34,195 nucleotides of DNA from contig CALHXW010000355.1 of assembly GCA_938040325.1 (NCBI GenBank), positions 1-34,195 on the forward strand. Reading direction: 5' to 3'. Positions 25,237-32,925 of the stretch are shown here, one piece after another (position 1 is the first letter of the stretch; each line of letters starts with the position of its first letter). The translations under genes and the position numbers were made by a program. The stretch comes from an uncultured bacterium (lineage in GTDB: Bacteria; Myxococcota_A; UBA9042; PHBI01). The notes beneath the pieces were generated by a model that was not told the DNA's origin, did not search any database, and saw only the letters and a program-made list of their open reading frames with translations.

Positions 25237-25396
25237 CGTCGGTCGGCGTGTCATCGCAGGCTATCGACTCCGCCCACCGACTGCCACAACTTCCGCAGTG
25301 CTGGCCGCTTTGGGATCGTGCGGGGTTGGGTTGCACAGACGCCGCCCCTAGAGTGTCCCAACAGGCTCGGTCCTCGCTCGTTGGCCACCGGCCGCG

Positions 25397-25573
25397 CTTC
25401 TCACAAGAACTCGGCTGCGCACGGCGGACCTGCAGCACCTGTGCGGCCGCGCTCCTTGCGGAAAACTCAAGGGGGCTCGACATATCGACAGGAGCTGCAC
25501 CGCTGGACCCGCGTTGTGGTCCGCGCCAGCCGCAGCTGCACCTCCTTGTCCTCGCTCGAGTTCTTGTGAGAAG
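25397..25573. repeat. 177-bp element with perfect 17-bp terminal inverted repeats and nested internal pairing
   Basis: CTTCTCACAAGAACTCG (25397-25413) is the exact reverse complement of 25557-25573. Inside, GCTGCG (25414-25419) pairs with CGCAGC (25531-25536), and GCGGACC (25424-25430) pairs with GGTCCGC (25518-25524), so the arms are nested as in one long stem. With a small bulge the outer pairing can extend a few bases further. It has no coding content that I can support, and no clear target-site duplication. It could be a MITE-like element or a structured RNA. It lies between divergent genes, so it is not a simple terminator. Confidence 0.65.
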
Positions 25574-25635
25574 AGCGGGCTAGCGCTATGCGATAACCGG
25601 CGAATGAGCGCCACACGAACACACAGGACGAGGCA

Positions 25636-26514
25636 ATGACGCTTGGACTGGCACACTGGGGCTGGACGGTTGCGTGGCTGTTTGTGGGTTCACCTCCCAA
25701 CGAGCCGGCTCCCGTTGTGACATCGTCGATGCCAGACGCGATGCGCTGTTTCGTGGCGGCCTACCCCGATGTGGTGTGCGGCGGCGATGCCAACAGCCTC
25801 CATCTCTGTGACGGCCGTCGGCTCCCGTGGGACGACGGCCGGGACAAGAGCCGCTTCACAACGCTGCTCAACTCGGCAGACCTCCAAGACACCGTCACGA
25901 TGCGCTATCGACCGGGCCGCTTCTTCTCGACGCCTGCCAAGAACTTTGAACCGGGCCGCATCCGCCACGAACCGTTCTTTGAGGCGCTCTACGGAGCCAC
26001 AAAGAAGGCCGTGCGCGCGAACCTGGTGCGGGTCCCTTGGATGCGGGCGTCCGGTGGTCGCTCGGTCTTGATGACGACCGTCAACGGCGTCGATCGCGCG
26101 CTGAAGCGTGTCAGCGACGACCTCGAAGCCGAGCTACCGATGGCGCTGAGACGACTCGTGGCGCACACCAGCGGCACGTTCAACTGGCGCAAAGTGCGTG
26201 GCAAGTCACGCCGCAGCATGCACAGCTTCGGCATCGCCATCGACGTTGGCATCAAGCGTGCCGACTACTGGGACTGGAACAAGCCTGGCCCCGGCGGCAC
26301 CTACCGCTTCAAGAATCGATTTCCCGTCGAGGTGGCCGAGATCTTCGAGCGCCACGGCTTCATCTGGGGCGGCAAGTGGTACCACTTCGACACCATGCAC
26401 TTTGAGTACCGTCCCGAGTTCTTTCAGCCTGGCTGCGCGCTGCCCCGCTTGAGCGAACCGCCGCCGGACCAGGCGCCCTACCCAAAAGTCGATGCTCGCG
26501 GTCGGCTGAAGTAG
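25636..26514 (+). CDS. Secreted peptidase M15 family protein (D-Ala-D-Ala carboxypeptidase/endolysin-like)
   Basis: The product has 292 residues. The zinc-peptidase signature is intact: SMHSFGIAID with His196 and Asp203, and WYHFDTMHFEYRPE with the second zinc ligand His255. This is the M15 arrangement SxHxxGxAxD ... D-x-M-H-F-E. The family cleaves peptidoglycan cross-links or the L-Ala-D-Glu bond. The N-terminus has a short hydrophobic stretch (WGWTVAWLFVG), suggesting export to the periplasm, though it lacks the positive charges of a classical signal. Four Cys residues could form disulphides. The ATG is preceded by AGGACGAGG. It is convergent with the FemAB-like gene, 28 bases apart; both have roles linked to the cell wall in their families, but they are not co-transcribed. 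Confidence 0.85.
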   Translation: MTLGLAHWGWTVAWLFVGSPPNEPAPVVTSSMPDAMRCFVAAYPDVVCGGDANSLHLCDGRRLPWDDGRDKSRFTTLLNSADLQDTVTMRYRPGRFFSTPAKNFEPGRIRHEPFFEALYGATKKAVRANLVRVPWMRASGGRSVLMTTVNGVDRALKRVSDDLEAELPMALRRLVAHTSGTFNWRKVRGKSRRSMHSFGIAIDVGIKRADYWDWNKPGPGGTYRFKNRFPVEVAEIFERHGFIWGGKWYHFDTMHFEYRPEFFQPGCALPRLSEPPPDQAPYPKVDARGRLK

Positions 26515-26542
26515 GCACACCACGCCGCGGACGGCGGAGCGG

Positions 26543-27760
26543 CTAAGCCTCGTCGTCGACGCGCGCGGCGCTTCGGTCGGCCTTGTACGGACTGCGTGCC
26601 TGGAGGTAGTCGCGCTCGTCGACGACGTGTTCGGCCTCCATCTTGAGGTAGCGCTCAACGGACGCGCGCAGGCCAGGATGCATCAGCACGTGGGCGCTGC
26701 GCGTGATGCTCGGCAGGAACCCGCGCGCAAGCTTGTGGTGGCCTTGAGCACCGGCCTCGAAGCGCTGGATGCCGTTGGCGATGCCCCACTCGATGAGCGT
26801 GTAGTAGCAGGCCTCAAAGTGCAGCGCTTCACAGCGCTCAAATGCGCCCCAGTACCGACCGTAGAGGTGGTCGCCTTTCGTGAAGTTGATGTTGCCTGCG
26901 ACCGGCACGCCCCCACGGCTACACATCACGCTCACGACGCGGTGAGCAAAAGTGTCGCGGATGCGGTGAAAGAAGTCTTCGGTGAGGTATTGGATCTGGC
27001 CGTTGATGGCGACTGTTCGGCTGTAGAGCTGGTAGATCGCGTCCCACTGCTGCTCGCTCAGGTCCGTGCCCGCAATCACCTCGATGTCGAGGCCGTGGCT
27101 GCCGGCGATTCGTCGCTCGCGCCGGCACTCCTTGCGGCGCTTACGGGTCAGCCCGTCGAGGTAGTCCGCGAAGTCCCCAAAGCCCGGATTTTCCCAGTGG
27201 AACTGGCGTGACAAGCGCGGTGCGTAGCCGACCTCGGTTAGCGCGTCTTGCTCTGCCTCGGTGCAAAAGAGCCAGTGCACCCCGCTGGCGCCGGTCTGCT
27301 CGCACACAGCCACCGCCGCCTTGGCAAGCGCCGCACGCACGGCGACTGGGTCCATGTCCGACGCCACGAGTAGCCTCGGACCGGTCGCTGGCGTAAACGG
27401 CACCGCCGCGGTCAGCTTTGGGTAGTACTCAAGGCCACCCCGGTGCGCTGCGCTAGCCCACGCCCAGTCAAAGATGTACTCGCCGTAGCTGTCGCCCTTG
27501 ATGTAGAGGGGCGCAGCCCCCACCAAGCTGCCTGCGCTGTCTTTGACAAGCAGGTGGAGCGGCCCCCAGCCCGTCGCTGGACCGGTGGAGCCGCTGCGCT
27601 CGAGGGCGGCGATGAACGCGTGCTCGATAAAGGGGTGGTAGTCGCCGACGAGGCGGTCCCAGTCAGCAGCCTCGACGGCGTTGATCGAGTCAATGGCCTC
27701 AACGACGAGCTCCGACTCGTTGAGTACGCGTCGCACCGGTGTGTCCAGCTGGTCGCTCAA
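26543..27760 (-). CDS. FemAB-like/GNAT-superfamily acyltransferase (PF04339-type)
   Basis: The 405-residue protein matches the family annotated as peptidoglycan biosynthesis/recognition FemAB-like (formerly DUF482). Motifs are PFIEHAFIAALERSGSTGPATGW, PLYIKGDSYGEYIFDWAWA, YYPKLTAAVPFTPATGPRLL in the N-terminal half, and HFEACYYTLIEWGI and AGAQGHHKLARGFLP near the C-terminus. It has two GNAT-like lobes and is cytoplasmic, with no signal. The family's substrate is not established. The start is TTG at 27760, overlapping the TGA of an upstream 56-codon ORF (TTGA), with no other start codon near; this implies translational coupling to that small ORF. Confidence 0.88.
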   Translation of the reverse strand: MSDQLDTPVRRVLNESELVVEAIDSINAVEAADWDRLVGDYHPFIEHAFIAALERSGSTGPATGWGPLHLLVKDSAGSLVGAAPLYIKGDSYGEYIFDWAWASAAHRGGLEYYPKLTAAVPFTPATGPRLLVASDMDPVAVRAALAKAAVAVCEQTGASGVHWLFCTEAEQDALTEVGYAPRLSRQFHWENPGFGDFADYLDGLTRKRRKECRRERRIAGSHGLDIEVIAGTDLSEQQWDAIYQLYSRTVAINGQIQYLTEDFFHRIRDTFAHRVVSVMCSRGGVPVAGNINFTKGDHLYGRYWGAFERCEALHFEACYYTLIEWGIANGIQRFEAGAQGHHKLARGFLPSITRSAHVLMHPGLRASVERYLKMEAEHVVDERDYLQARSPYKADRSAARVDDEA

Positions 27761-27927
27761 GACACGCGCTCGACGAGCAAGACGGTCTCATCCGTGCGCA
27801 CGACGGCCGCACCTGAGGCGGTAGTGACGGTCGCCGGCTTGCCACTGAAGCGGTTCGCCGTCACCGGCATGCCGTAGCTCGCCAACGCGCCGGTCGCGAT
27901 CTCCCATGTGGCCGCGCCATCACCCAT
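27757..27927 (-). CDS. Small 56-residue protein translationally coupled to the FemAB-like gene
   Basis: I do not recognise this protein. An ATG at 27927 with a strong purine-rich site (GAGGAGAGAGG just upstream) opens a 56-codon frame. It begins MGDGAATWEIATGALASYGM and ends RTDETVLLVERVS. The composition is normal and alternates polar and hydrophobic residues, consistent with a small all-beta fold; no signal peptide or Cys is present. Its stop overlaps the TTG start of the acyltransferase by four bases, the usual sign of coupled translation. This explains how the weak TTG start downstream can be used. It may be a partner subunit, or a leader whose translation sets expression. Confidence 0.65.
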   Translation of the reverse strand: MGDGAATWEIATGALASYGMPVTANRFSGKPATVTTASGAAVVRTDETVLLVERVS

Positions 27928-28230
27928 CGCCTCTCTCCTCGTGCCTCAGTGACGTGACGGTGCAGCAACGCGCGACGTCAACGGCCGCATCCTACGCTGC
28001 CTCGGCGACGACTGTTGAAGGAATTCTCATCGCGCACGCGCCCGGAAGTGCGGAGGCTAGGACCCTGCGGCGTTGACGACCGCATCAGGCTTGGCGGACC
28101 CGTGCGCCGGACGGTCTTTGAGGGTCGCCTCGTTCGACGCCGATAGGCCCGACGAGAGCAGGCCGGTCTCGACAACGGCGCGTCGGCTGTCCGCCCTTGA
28201 ATATTTCGCAAATTGGTTCACCCTTCCACG
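27928..28230. other. Intergenic region between divergent genes, no gene recognised
   Basis: This region separates the small minus-strand ORF from the plus-strand TetR gene and must hold both promoters. A TTGACG hexamer occurs on the minus strand about 55 bases before the small ORF, without a convincing -10. I see no palindrome resembling the operators near 837-972 or 17908-17941, and no RNA structure. Confidence 0.4.
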
Positions 28231-28815
28231 ATGGATCGACGCAACACTATCCTCGACGCCGCGCACGCGCTGCTGCTGCACTACGGGACGCGCAAGACGA
28301 CCATGGCGGACATCGCCGACCGCGCGGGCATCGCTGTGGGCAGCTTGTACTTGGAGTTCCGCTCGAAAGAGTCGGTGCTGCTTGCGGCATCGAGCCGCGC
28401 CTACACGTGCGTGGTTCACGCGATGGGCCAGGCCGCCGCCAGCGCGCGACGCCGCGGACACGATGCCGGCGCCGAGCTTCGGGCCGCACAGCTGGCCCGG
28501 CTGGAAGCCTTTGAAGGCGCGCAGGCTGAAGGCCGTCACGCTCTGGAGCTCCTCCACTGTACGAAGCGGGCGATCCTTACGGCTCGCGCGGAGTTCCACG
28601 CCGCCGAGGCGCAGCTGATCGCCAGCATCCTGGAACACGGCGTGGCAACTGGCGTCTTCGGCCCAATGGACACGACGGTCCGGGCGCAGTCCATCGTCCG
28701 CGCCACCACGAGCTTCATGCCGCCGTGGGGCGAAGGGGTTTCCCGCGCCGCTCTGGTGCCGATGCTCGAAGACATGCTCGCGATGATTACCCACGGTCTG
28801 ACCTATCGCCCTTGA
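28231..28815 (+). CDS. TetR-family transcriptional regulator
   Basis: The product is 194 residues. The N-terminal helix-turn-helix is clear: RRNTILDAAHALLLHYG, then TTMADIADRAGIAVGSLYLEF and RSKESVLLAA. The C-terminal ligand domain is divergent and contains two Cys. ATG 28231 gives the usual TetR length before the first helix; a TTG 18 bases upstream would add only six residues. It is divergent from the small-ORF/FemAB-like pair and lies 106 bp before lon, separated by a promoter-like region, so it is probably monocistronic. Its target is not visible; adjacency suggests the divergent pair, as is common for TetR regulators, but that is inference. Confidence 0.87.
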   Translation: MDRRNTILDAAHALLLHYGTRKTTMADIADRAGIAVGSLYLEFRSKESVLLAASSRAYTCVVHAMGQAAASARRRGHDAGAELRAAQLARLEAFEGAQAEGRHALELLHCTKRAILTARAEFHAAEAQLIASILEHGVATGVFGPMDTTVRAQSIVRATTSFMPPWGEGVSRAALVPMLEDMLAMITHGLTYRP

Positions 28816-28846
28816 CTGAACGATGAATGGTTTTACGTTTTGTTCA

Positions 28847-28858
28847 TGACAACTGTCA
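28847..28858. promoter_or_regulatory. TGACA-N2-TGTCA dyad upstream of lon
   Basis: TGACAACTGTCA has perfect 5-bp arms around two bases and lies just upstream of the heat-shock-like promoter of lon. It may bind a repressor or the neighbouring TetR protein. The evidence is symmetry and position only. Confidence 0.35.
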
Positions 28859-28862
28859 CGAC

Positions 28863-28892
28863 CTTGAAAACACGCGGTCCGCAACCCCACGC
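28863..28892 (+). promoter_or_regulatory. Sigma-32-like heat-shock promoter of lon
   Basis: CTTGAAA (28863-28869) matches the sigma-32 -35 consensus, and CCCCACGC (28885-28892), 15 bases downstream, matches the CCCCATnT-type -10 well. The pair ends 29 bases before the lon start. Heat-shock control of lon is established in other bacteria, which makes the call plausible. GGAGGG at 28911-28916 is the ribosome binding site. Confidence 0.6.
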
Positions 28893-28921
28893 GACTGACC
28901 GCTCAGCGACGGAGGGCCACT

Positions 28922-31336
28922 TTGGCTGATCGCATCTTCGCCCCGAACGCTCCCGAAAACCCGTTTCCGCTGTTGCCGCTGCGCAACGGCGTGATCCTAC
29001 CCGGCACGGTGACGACGCTCGCCGTTGGCCGTCCTCAGTCACTCGCGCTCATGCGCCACATTCGCGAAGGCCGCGGCGTCATCGGCGTCGGCGTCCAGCG
29101 CGACCCCCGGGTCACCGACCCGAGCTTCGAAGACCTCTACCCCGTCGGCACCTTCGCCCGCGTGGTCCGCGTTGCTCGCCAAGGTGACAAAGCCCTGATG
29201 GTTTCGCTCCAGGGGCTGTCACGCTTCGAGCTCAACTCGCTGTCGAGTTCCGATCCCTTCTGGCGCGCCAACGGGACGCCACTCCGGGAGCCTGTGACCG
29301 ACGAGCACGAAGCACGGTATCTGGCCGAGGCACTGCGCGCGCAGCTTCTCGAAGGCGACGGGGCCCTCGCGGCTCTCGTGAAGAACATCCCCGCCCATGA
29401 GTCACCGGGACGCCTGGCCGACCGCATTGCCGCCGGCCTTGAGCTCGACCTTGAGCTTGCGGTCGAGGTGCTGTCGATTCCAGACGTGATCACGCGCCTT
29501 CGCCACGTCATCGACCTGGTCGGTCGCGCCATGACCAAGCAGACCGTGCGCAAGCAGATCGAAGACGAAGTGCGCAGCAAGCTCCAGAAGGACCAGCGCG
29601 AGCACGTCCTGCGCGAGCACCTCAAGGTCATCCGCAAGGAGCTCGGCGACGACCCCCAGGGCGACGCCGTCGACAAGCTTGAGGCGCGGCTTAAGGACGC
29701 CGATCTCCCCGACGAAGTCCGAAAGACGGCCGAGCGCGAGCACGGACGCCTCAAGGGCATGGGCAACGGGCAGCCTGAGGCCAGCGTGATCCGCAACTAC
29801 CTCGAGTGGATCCTCGACACGCCGTGGAATGTGCGCGCCGAGACCAACGACGACCTCGACGGGGTCCAAGACAAGCTCGACTCCGACCACTACGGACTGG
29901 GGGACGTCAAGACGCGCATCCTCGAGCACCTCGCGGTCATGAAGGTCAGCAACAACCCGCGCGGCACCATCCTGTGCCTTGTGGGCCCCCCGGGTGTGGG
30001 CAAGACCTCACTGGGTCAGTCGATCGCTGACGCCACGGACCGGCCCTTCGTGCGCATTGCCCTTGGAGGCGTCAAAGACCAGGCGGAGATTCGCGGTCAC
30101 CGGCGCACCTACATCGGCGCGATTCCCGGGCGCATCATCCACGGACTCAAGAAGGCCGGCGCCAAAAACCCCGTGATGCTGCTCGACGAGATCGACAAGC
30201 TCGGTCAGCACTGGGGCGGTTCGCCCGAGTCTGCGCTCCTCGAGGTCCTCGACCCTGAGCAGAACGACTCGTTCACCGACCACTACCTCGAGCTTCCCTT
30301 CGATCTCAGCGAGACCCTCTTCATCTGCACCGCCAACAGCCTCGGCGACATCTCGGGCCCGCTCCGCGACCGCCTCGAGATCGTCGAGCTGTCGGGCTAC
30401 ACCCACGATGAAAAGGTGCGCATTGCTCGCGACCACCTGATTCCGCACCAGCTCTCCGAGTACGGGATCCACGAGGATGCTCTTGTCATCACCGACGGCG
30501 CACTCGACGCGATCGTTCGGGAGTACACCCGAGAAGCGGGCGTTCGTGAGCTCAAGCGACAGATCGTTCGGCTCTGTCGCGCGCTGGCGCTCAAGATTGC
30601 GCGCCAGGTGGACGGCGAGGCCGTCGACACCACGTTGAAAGTCGATAGCGAGAGCCTCCACGACCTGCTCGGAAAGAAGAAGTTCCGCGAGAAGATGGCA
30701 GAGCACAGCTCACAGCCTGGGATCGCAACCGGGCTCGCATGGACGCCGGTTGGCGGCGACATCCTCTTCATCGAGACGTCGCTGATGCCGGGCAAAGGCA
30801 GCATCCAGATCACCGGCAAGCTCGGTGAGGTCATGACGGAGTCGGCCAAGGCAGCGCTGAGCTACGTGCGCAGCAACGCGGAGACCCTCAACGTGGACGC
30901 AAGCTTTCTCGACACCCACGACCTGCACATCCACGTGCCTGCCGGTGCGGTGCCCAAGGACGGACCGTCCGCTGGCGTCACGATCTTCTCGGCCATCACG
31001 TCGCTGCTCACGGGACGTCCGATTCGGAGCGACACCGCCATGACCGGCGAGTGCTCCCTCCGCGGCCGCGTGCTGCCGGTCGGGGGTATCAAGGCCAAGG
31101 TCCTGGCCGCCCACCGAGCGGGACTCACGCGCATCATCCTGCCGAGCCAGAATGAGCGCGACGTCGACGAGATTCCCGAGGCAACCCGGGGTGAGCTGGA
31201 GTTCGTCTTTGCCGATGACATGAGCGATGTCCTTGCAGCAGCACTGACGGACGCCAGTGAGGCCGTTGCGGTGACAGGGCTCGCGGCCGAGGTGGCGCCC
31301 AAGCCGCAGGGTGACGGACCGGCGACCGCCTCATAG
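28922..31336 (+). CDS. lon: ATP-dependent protease Lon (La)
   Basis: The 804-residue protein has the full Lon architecture. The N-terminal LAN substrate-recognition domain covers about residues 12-205 (PFPLLPLRNGVILPGTV), and a coiled-coil helical region follows (about 206-320, ending YLEWILDTPWN). The AAA+ module has Walker A GPPGVGKT around residues 354-361 and Walker B VMLLDEIDK around 418-426. The C-terminal S16 protease domain holds the catalytic dyad Ser683 in DGPSAGV and Lys726 in GGIKAK, 43 residues apart as in E. coli Lon (679/722). It degrades misfolded and short-lived regulatory proteins in the cytoplasm. Length is normal (E. coli 784). The start is TTG 28922, five bases after GGAGGG; no ATG lies nearby. 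It is a single gene between a heat-shock-like promoter and an intrinsic terminator. Confidence 0.97.
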   Translation: MADRIFAPNAPENPFPLLPLRNGVILPGTVTTLAVGRPQSLALMRHIREGRGVIGVGVQRDPRVTDPSFEDLYPVGTFARVVRVARQGDKALMVSLQGLSRFELNSLSSSDPFWRANGTPLREPVTDEHEARYLAEALRAQLLEGDGALAALVKNIPAHESPGRLADRIAAGLELDLELAVEVLSIPDVITRLRHVIDLVGRAMTKQTVRKQIEDEVRSKLQKDQREHVLREHLKVIRKELGDDPQGDAVDKLEARLKDADLPDEVRKTAEREHGRLKGMGNGQPEASVIRNYLEWILDTPWNVRAETNDDLDGVQDKLDSDHYGLGDVKTRILEHLAVMKVSNNPRGTILCLVGPPGVGKTSLGQSIADATDRPFVRIALGGVKDQAEIRGHRRTYIGAIPGRIIHGLKKAGAKNPVMLLDEIDKLGQHWGGSPESALLEVLDPEQNDSFTDHYLELPFDLSETLFICTANSLGDISGPLRDRLEIVELSGYTHDEKVRIARDHLIPHQLSEYGIHEDALVITDGALDAIVREYTREAGVRELKRQIVRLCRALALKIARQVDGEAVDTTLKVDSESLHDLLGKKKFREKMAEHSSQPGIATGLAWTPVGGDILFIETSLMPGKGSIQITGKLGEVMTESAKAALSYVRSNAETLNVDASFLDTHDLHIHVPAGAVPKDGPSAGVTIFSAITSLLTGRPIRSDTAMTGECSLRGRVLPVGGIKAKVLAAHRAGLTRIILPSQNERDVDEIPEATRGELEFVFADDMSDVLAAALTDASEAVAVTGLAAEVAPKPQGDGPATAS

Positions 31337-31363
31337 GCACGGCACAGCTGAGTGACCGATGTA

Positions 31364-31393
31364 GGCCGCGAGCACTCGCTCGCGGCCTTTCTT
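31364..31393 (+). terminator. Rho-independent terminator of lon
   Basis: GGCCGCGAGC (31364-31373) and GCTCGCGGCC (31378-31387) form a perfect 10-bp GC-rich stem around the loop ACTC. TTTCTT follows. It lies 28 bases after the lon stop and before the next gene's promoter region. Confidence 0.9.
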
Positions 31394-31507
31394 GCGTCGG
31401 GCGGCAAAACGACCGACTTCAGTCCTGCAGGAAGGAAATGGGTTCGATTCAGGCTGCCGGTGTTGGTAGGGTCTGCCGAGACACCACACGCACCCACGGA
31501 GTCGCTC

Positions 31508-32569
31508 ATGAACACGCGCCTCAACGTCCTCCTCACCACAATCGCAATGGCCTTCGCCGGATGCGGCGACGACGCCGACACTGGCTCGACCGACGTGAAC
31601 GGCGAGGAGGACACCGGCACCCCTGGCGACAACGCCAGCTGCCAACGGCTTCAGCTCGGCGAGTGGGAGGCGTTCTCATCGGACGTCTCCGTGAGCCTTG
31701 AGGCCCCCGTCAAAAACCTCATCGACGGCGAAGAGCTGACGTTTACGTTCCTCTTCGAGCGCTACTCCCAAGGGCCCGACATCGGCACGTTTGACCTCAG
31801 CGACGGCGCGGATGCCAACTTCGGCACCTGCGCGCACTGTGTGGTCGCGTCTGCTCCGGGCGGGACGGTCTACTACGTCGAGACCGGCATCCTCACGACA
31901 CGCAAAGACCCGTACAAGCGCCGCTTCGACATGTCGCTGACCGGCGCCCGCCTCATCGAGGTCACCCTCGACCCCGCGACGCGCTTTTCCACCCCCGTCG
32001 ACAACGGACGCTGCGTGGTCTTGGATGCCGGTGACCTAGACATCGAGCAGGCCTTTCCGCCCAGCGGCTGGACCTGCCCTGAGGACGACTACGCCGACGG
32101 TGAAGGCTGCCACTGCGACTGCGGTGCGGCCGACAGCGACTGCGGCTCGGACTTCATTGGCGAGGTCGGCCTGCCCGTGGTCGACTGCGCCGAGGGCACG
32201 ACCTGCGGCTTTGACCCGATTCTGTTTGCGCCGCGGTGCGAGGAGACCTGCGACTGGGGCAACCGCGTCGGGTGCAGCTCCGGCACGTGCGTGTTCAACA
32301 CCGGCTGGATCGAAGAGCCAGACCAGTGCGTCAAAGAGTTTCAGAGGCTCGATGAGGCCGACATTGGCGAGGCCTGTGAGTCCAATAACTTCCAACGCTA
32401 CTGCGCCCTGACCGATGGCTTTGCGCTCGGCTACTGCGATGCCGAAAACACCTGCCGCGGCATCTGCGGCGAAGGAGGGTCGTGCGACGACCCGGAGCAC
32501 ACGTGCCAGTGGTTCGTCAACGACGATGGCTACGGCTACTGCGGGTTTCCGCCGCCGGAAGACGGCTGA
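31508..32569 (+). CDS. Cys-rich lipoprotein of unknown function
   Basis: The product is 353 residues. The signal MNTRLNVLLTTIAMAFAG is followed by Cys19, a lipobox. A short Asp/Thr/Gly linker leads to a beta-rich domain at about residues 45-180 (LGEWEAF, YYVETGILTTRKDP, GARLIEVTLDP). Residues 185-345 are strongly Cys-rich, starting with GWTCPEDDYADGEGCHCDCG and DSDC. That GC.C.CG..DSDC pattern recurs, in my knowledge, in surface lipoproteins of myxobacterial-type genomes. The remainder has paired Cys spacing suggestive of several small disulphide-bonded modules. No enzymatic motif is seen. ATG 31508 gives a clean signal peptide; upstream in-frame sequence overlaps the lon terminator and was rejected. 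A possible -10 (TAGGGT, 31467-31472) lies upstream. It is probably monocistronic and outer-membrane or surface-anchored. Confidence 0.82.
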   Translation: MNTRLNVLLTTIAMAFAGCGDDADTGSTDVNGEEDTGTPGDNASCQRLQLGEWEAFSSDVSVSLEAPVKNLIDGEELTFTFLFERYSQGPDIGTFDLSDGADANFGTCAHCVVASAPGGTVYYVETGILTTRKDPYKRRFDMSLTGARLIEVTLDPATRFSTPVDNGRCVVLDAGDLDIEQAFPPSGWTCPEDDYADGEGCHCDCGAADSDCGSDFIGEVGLPVVDCAEGTTCGFDPILFAPRCEETCDWGNRVGCSSGTCVFNTGWIEEPDQCVKEFQRLDEADIGEACESNNFQRYCALTDGFALGYCDAENTCRGICGEGGSCDDPEHTCQWFVNDDGYGYCGFPPPEDG

Positions 32570-32640
32570 GTGAGACGACCTGCCGAGCGCCAAGAGGTGC
32601 GACACGCGTGACGGCGATGCGGTTGCCGCGCCCAACCTAG

Positions 32641-32817
32641 CGCCCACGCCCAGCCTCGCGCCCTCGCCCAGCCTCGTGCGCTCGCCACGCTCAGCGTCGC
32701 GCCCGCGCCCACGCTCAGCGTCGCGCCCGCGCCCGCGCCCAGCCTCGCGCCCTCGCCCACTCCCTGCCTCGCGCCCTCGCCCACGCTCAGCCTCGCGCCC
32801 GCGCCCAGCGCCCACCC
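32641..32817. repeat. GC-rich minisatellite of 18-bp and 24-bp hexamer-based units
   Basis: The stretch is built of units ending in CAGCCTCG or CAGCGTCG: two of 18 bp (32641-32676), one of 23 bp, four of exactly 24 bp (32700-32795) and a partial last unit. All are variants of CGCCCxCGCCCxCG... with a 6-bp sub-period. No frame on either strand has normal protein composition. It sits between convergent genes. Confidence 0.85.
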
Positions 32818-32860
32818 AAAGCCCGAGGCCCATGCGAAGAGCCATGCCAACCAACGAACA

Positions 32861-32890
32861 GCGGGGTAACAGGAGCCCCTGTTACCCCGC
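32861..32890. terminator. Strong hairpin between convergent genes, possible bidirectional terminator
   Basis: GCGGGGTAACAGG (32861-32873) is the exact reverse complement of 32878-32890, giving a 13-bp stem with a 4-base loop (AGCC). Neither side has a clear U-run, so termination would be Rho-independent only in part. Its position between two convergent genes supports the call; it could also be a remnant of a mobile palindrome. Confidence 0.55.
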
Positions 32891-32925
32891 CGGGTCGATC
32901 GTCGTCGCGGTGCCCGCTTGGGCTG

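Noticed and set aside
32570-32860. Arg-rich repeat protein encoded by the minisatellite
   Set aside because: Open frames exist on both strands only because the repeat lacks stops; no start with a ribosome-binding site and no normal composition.
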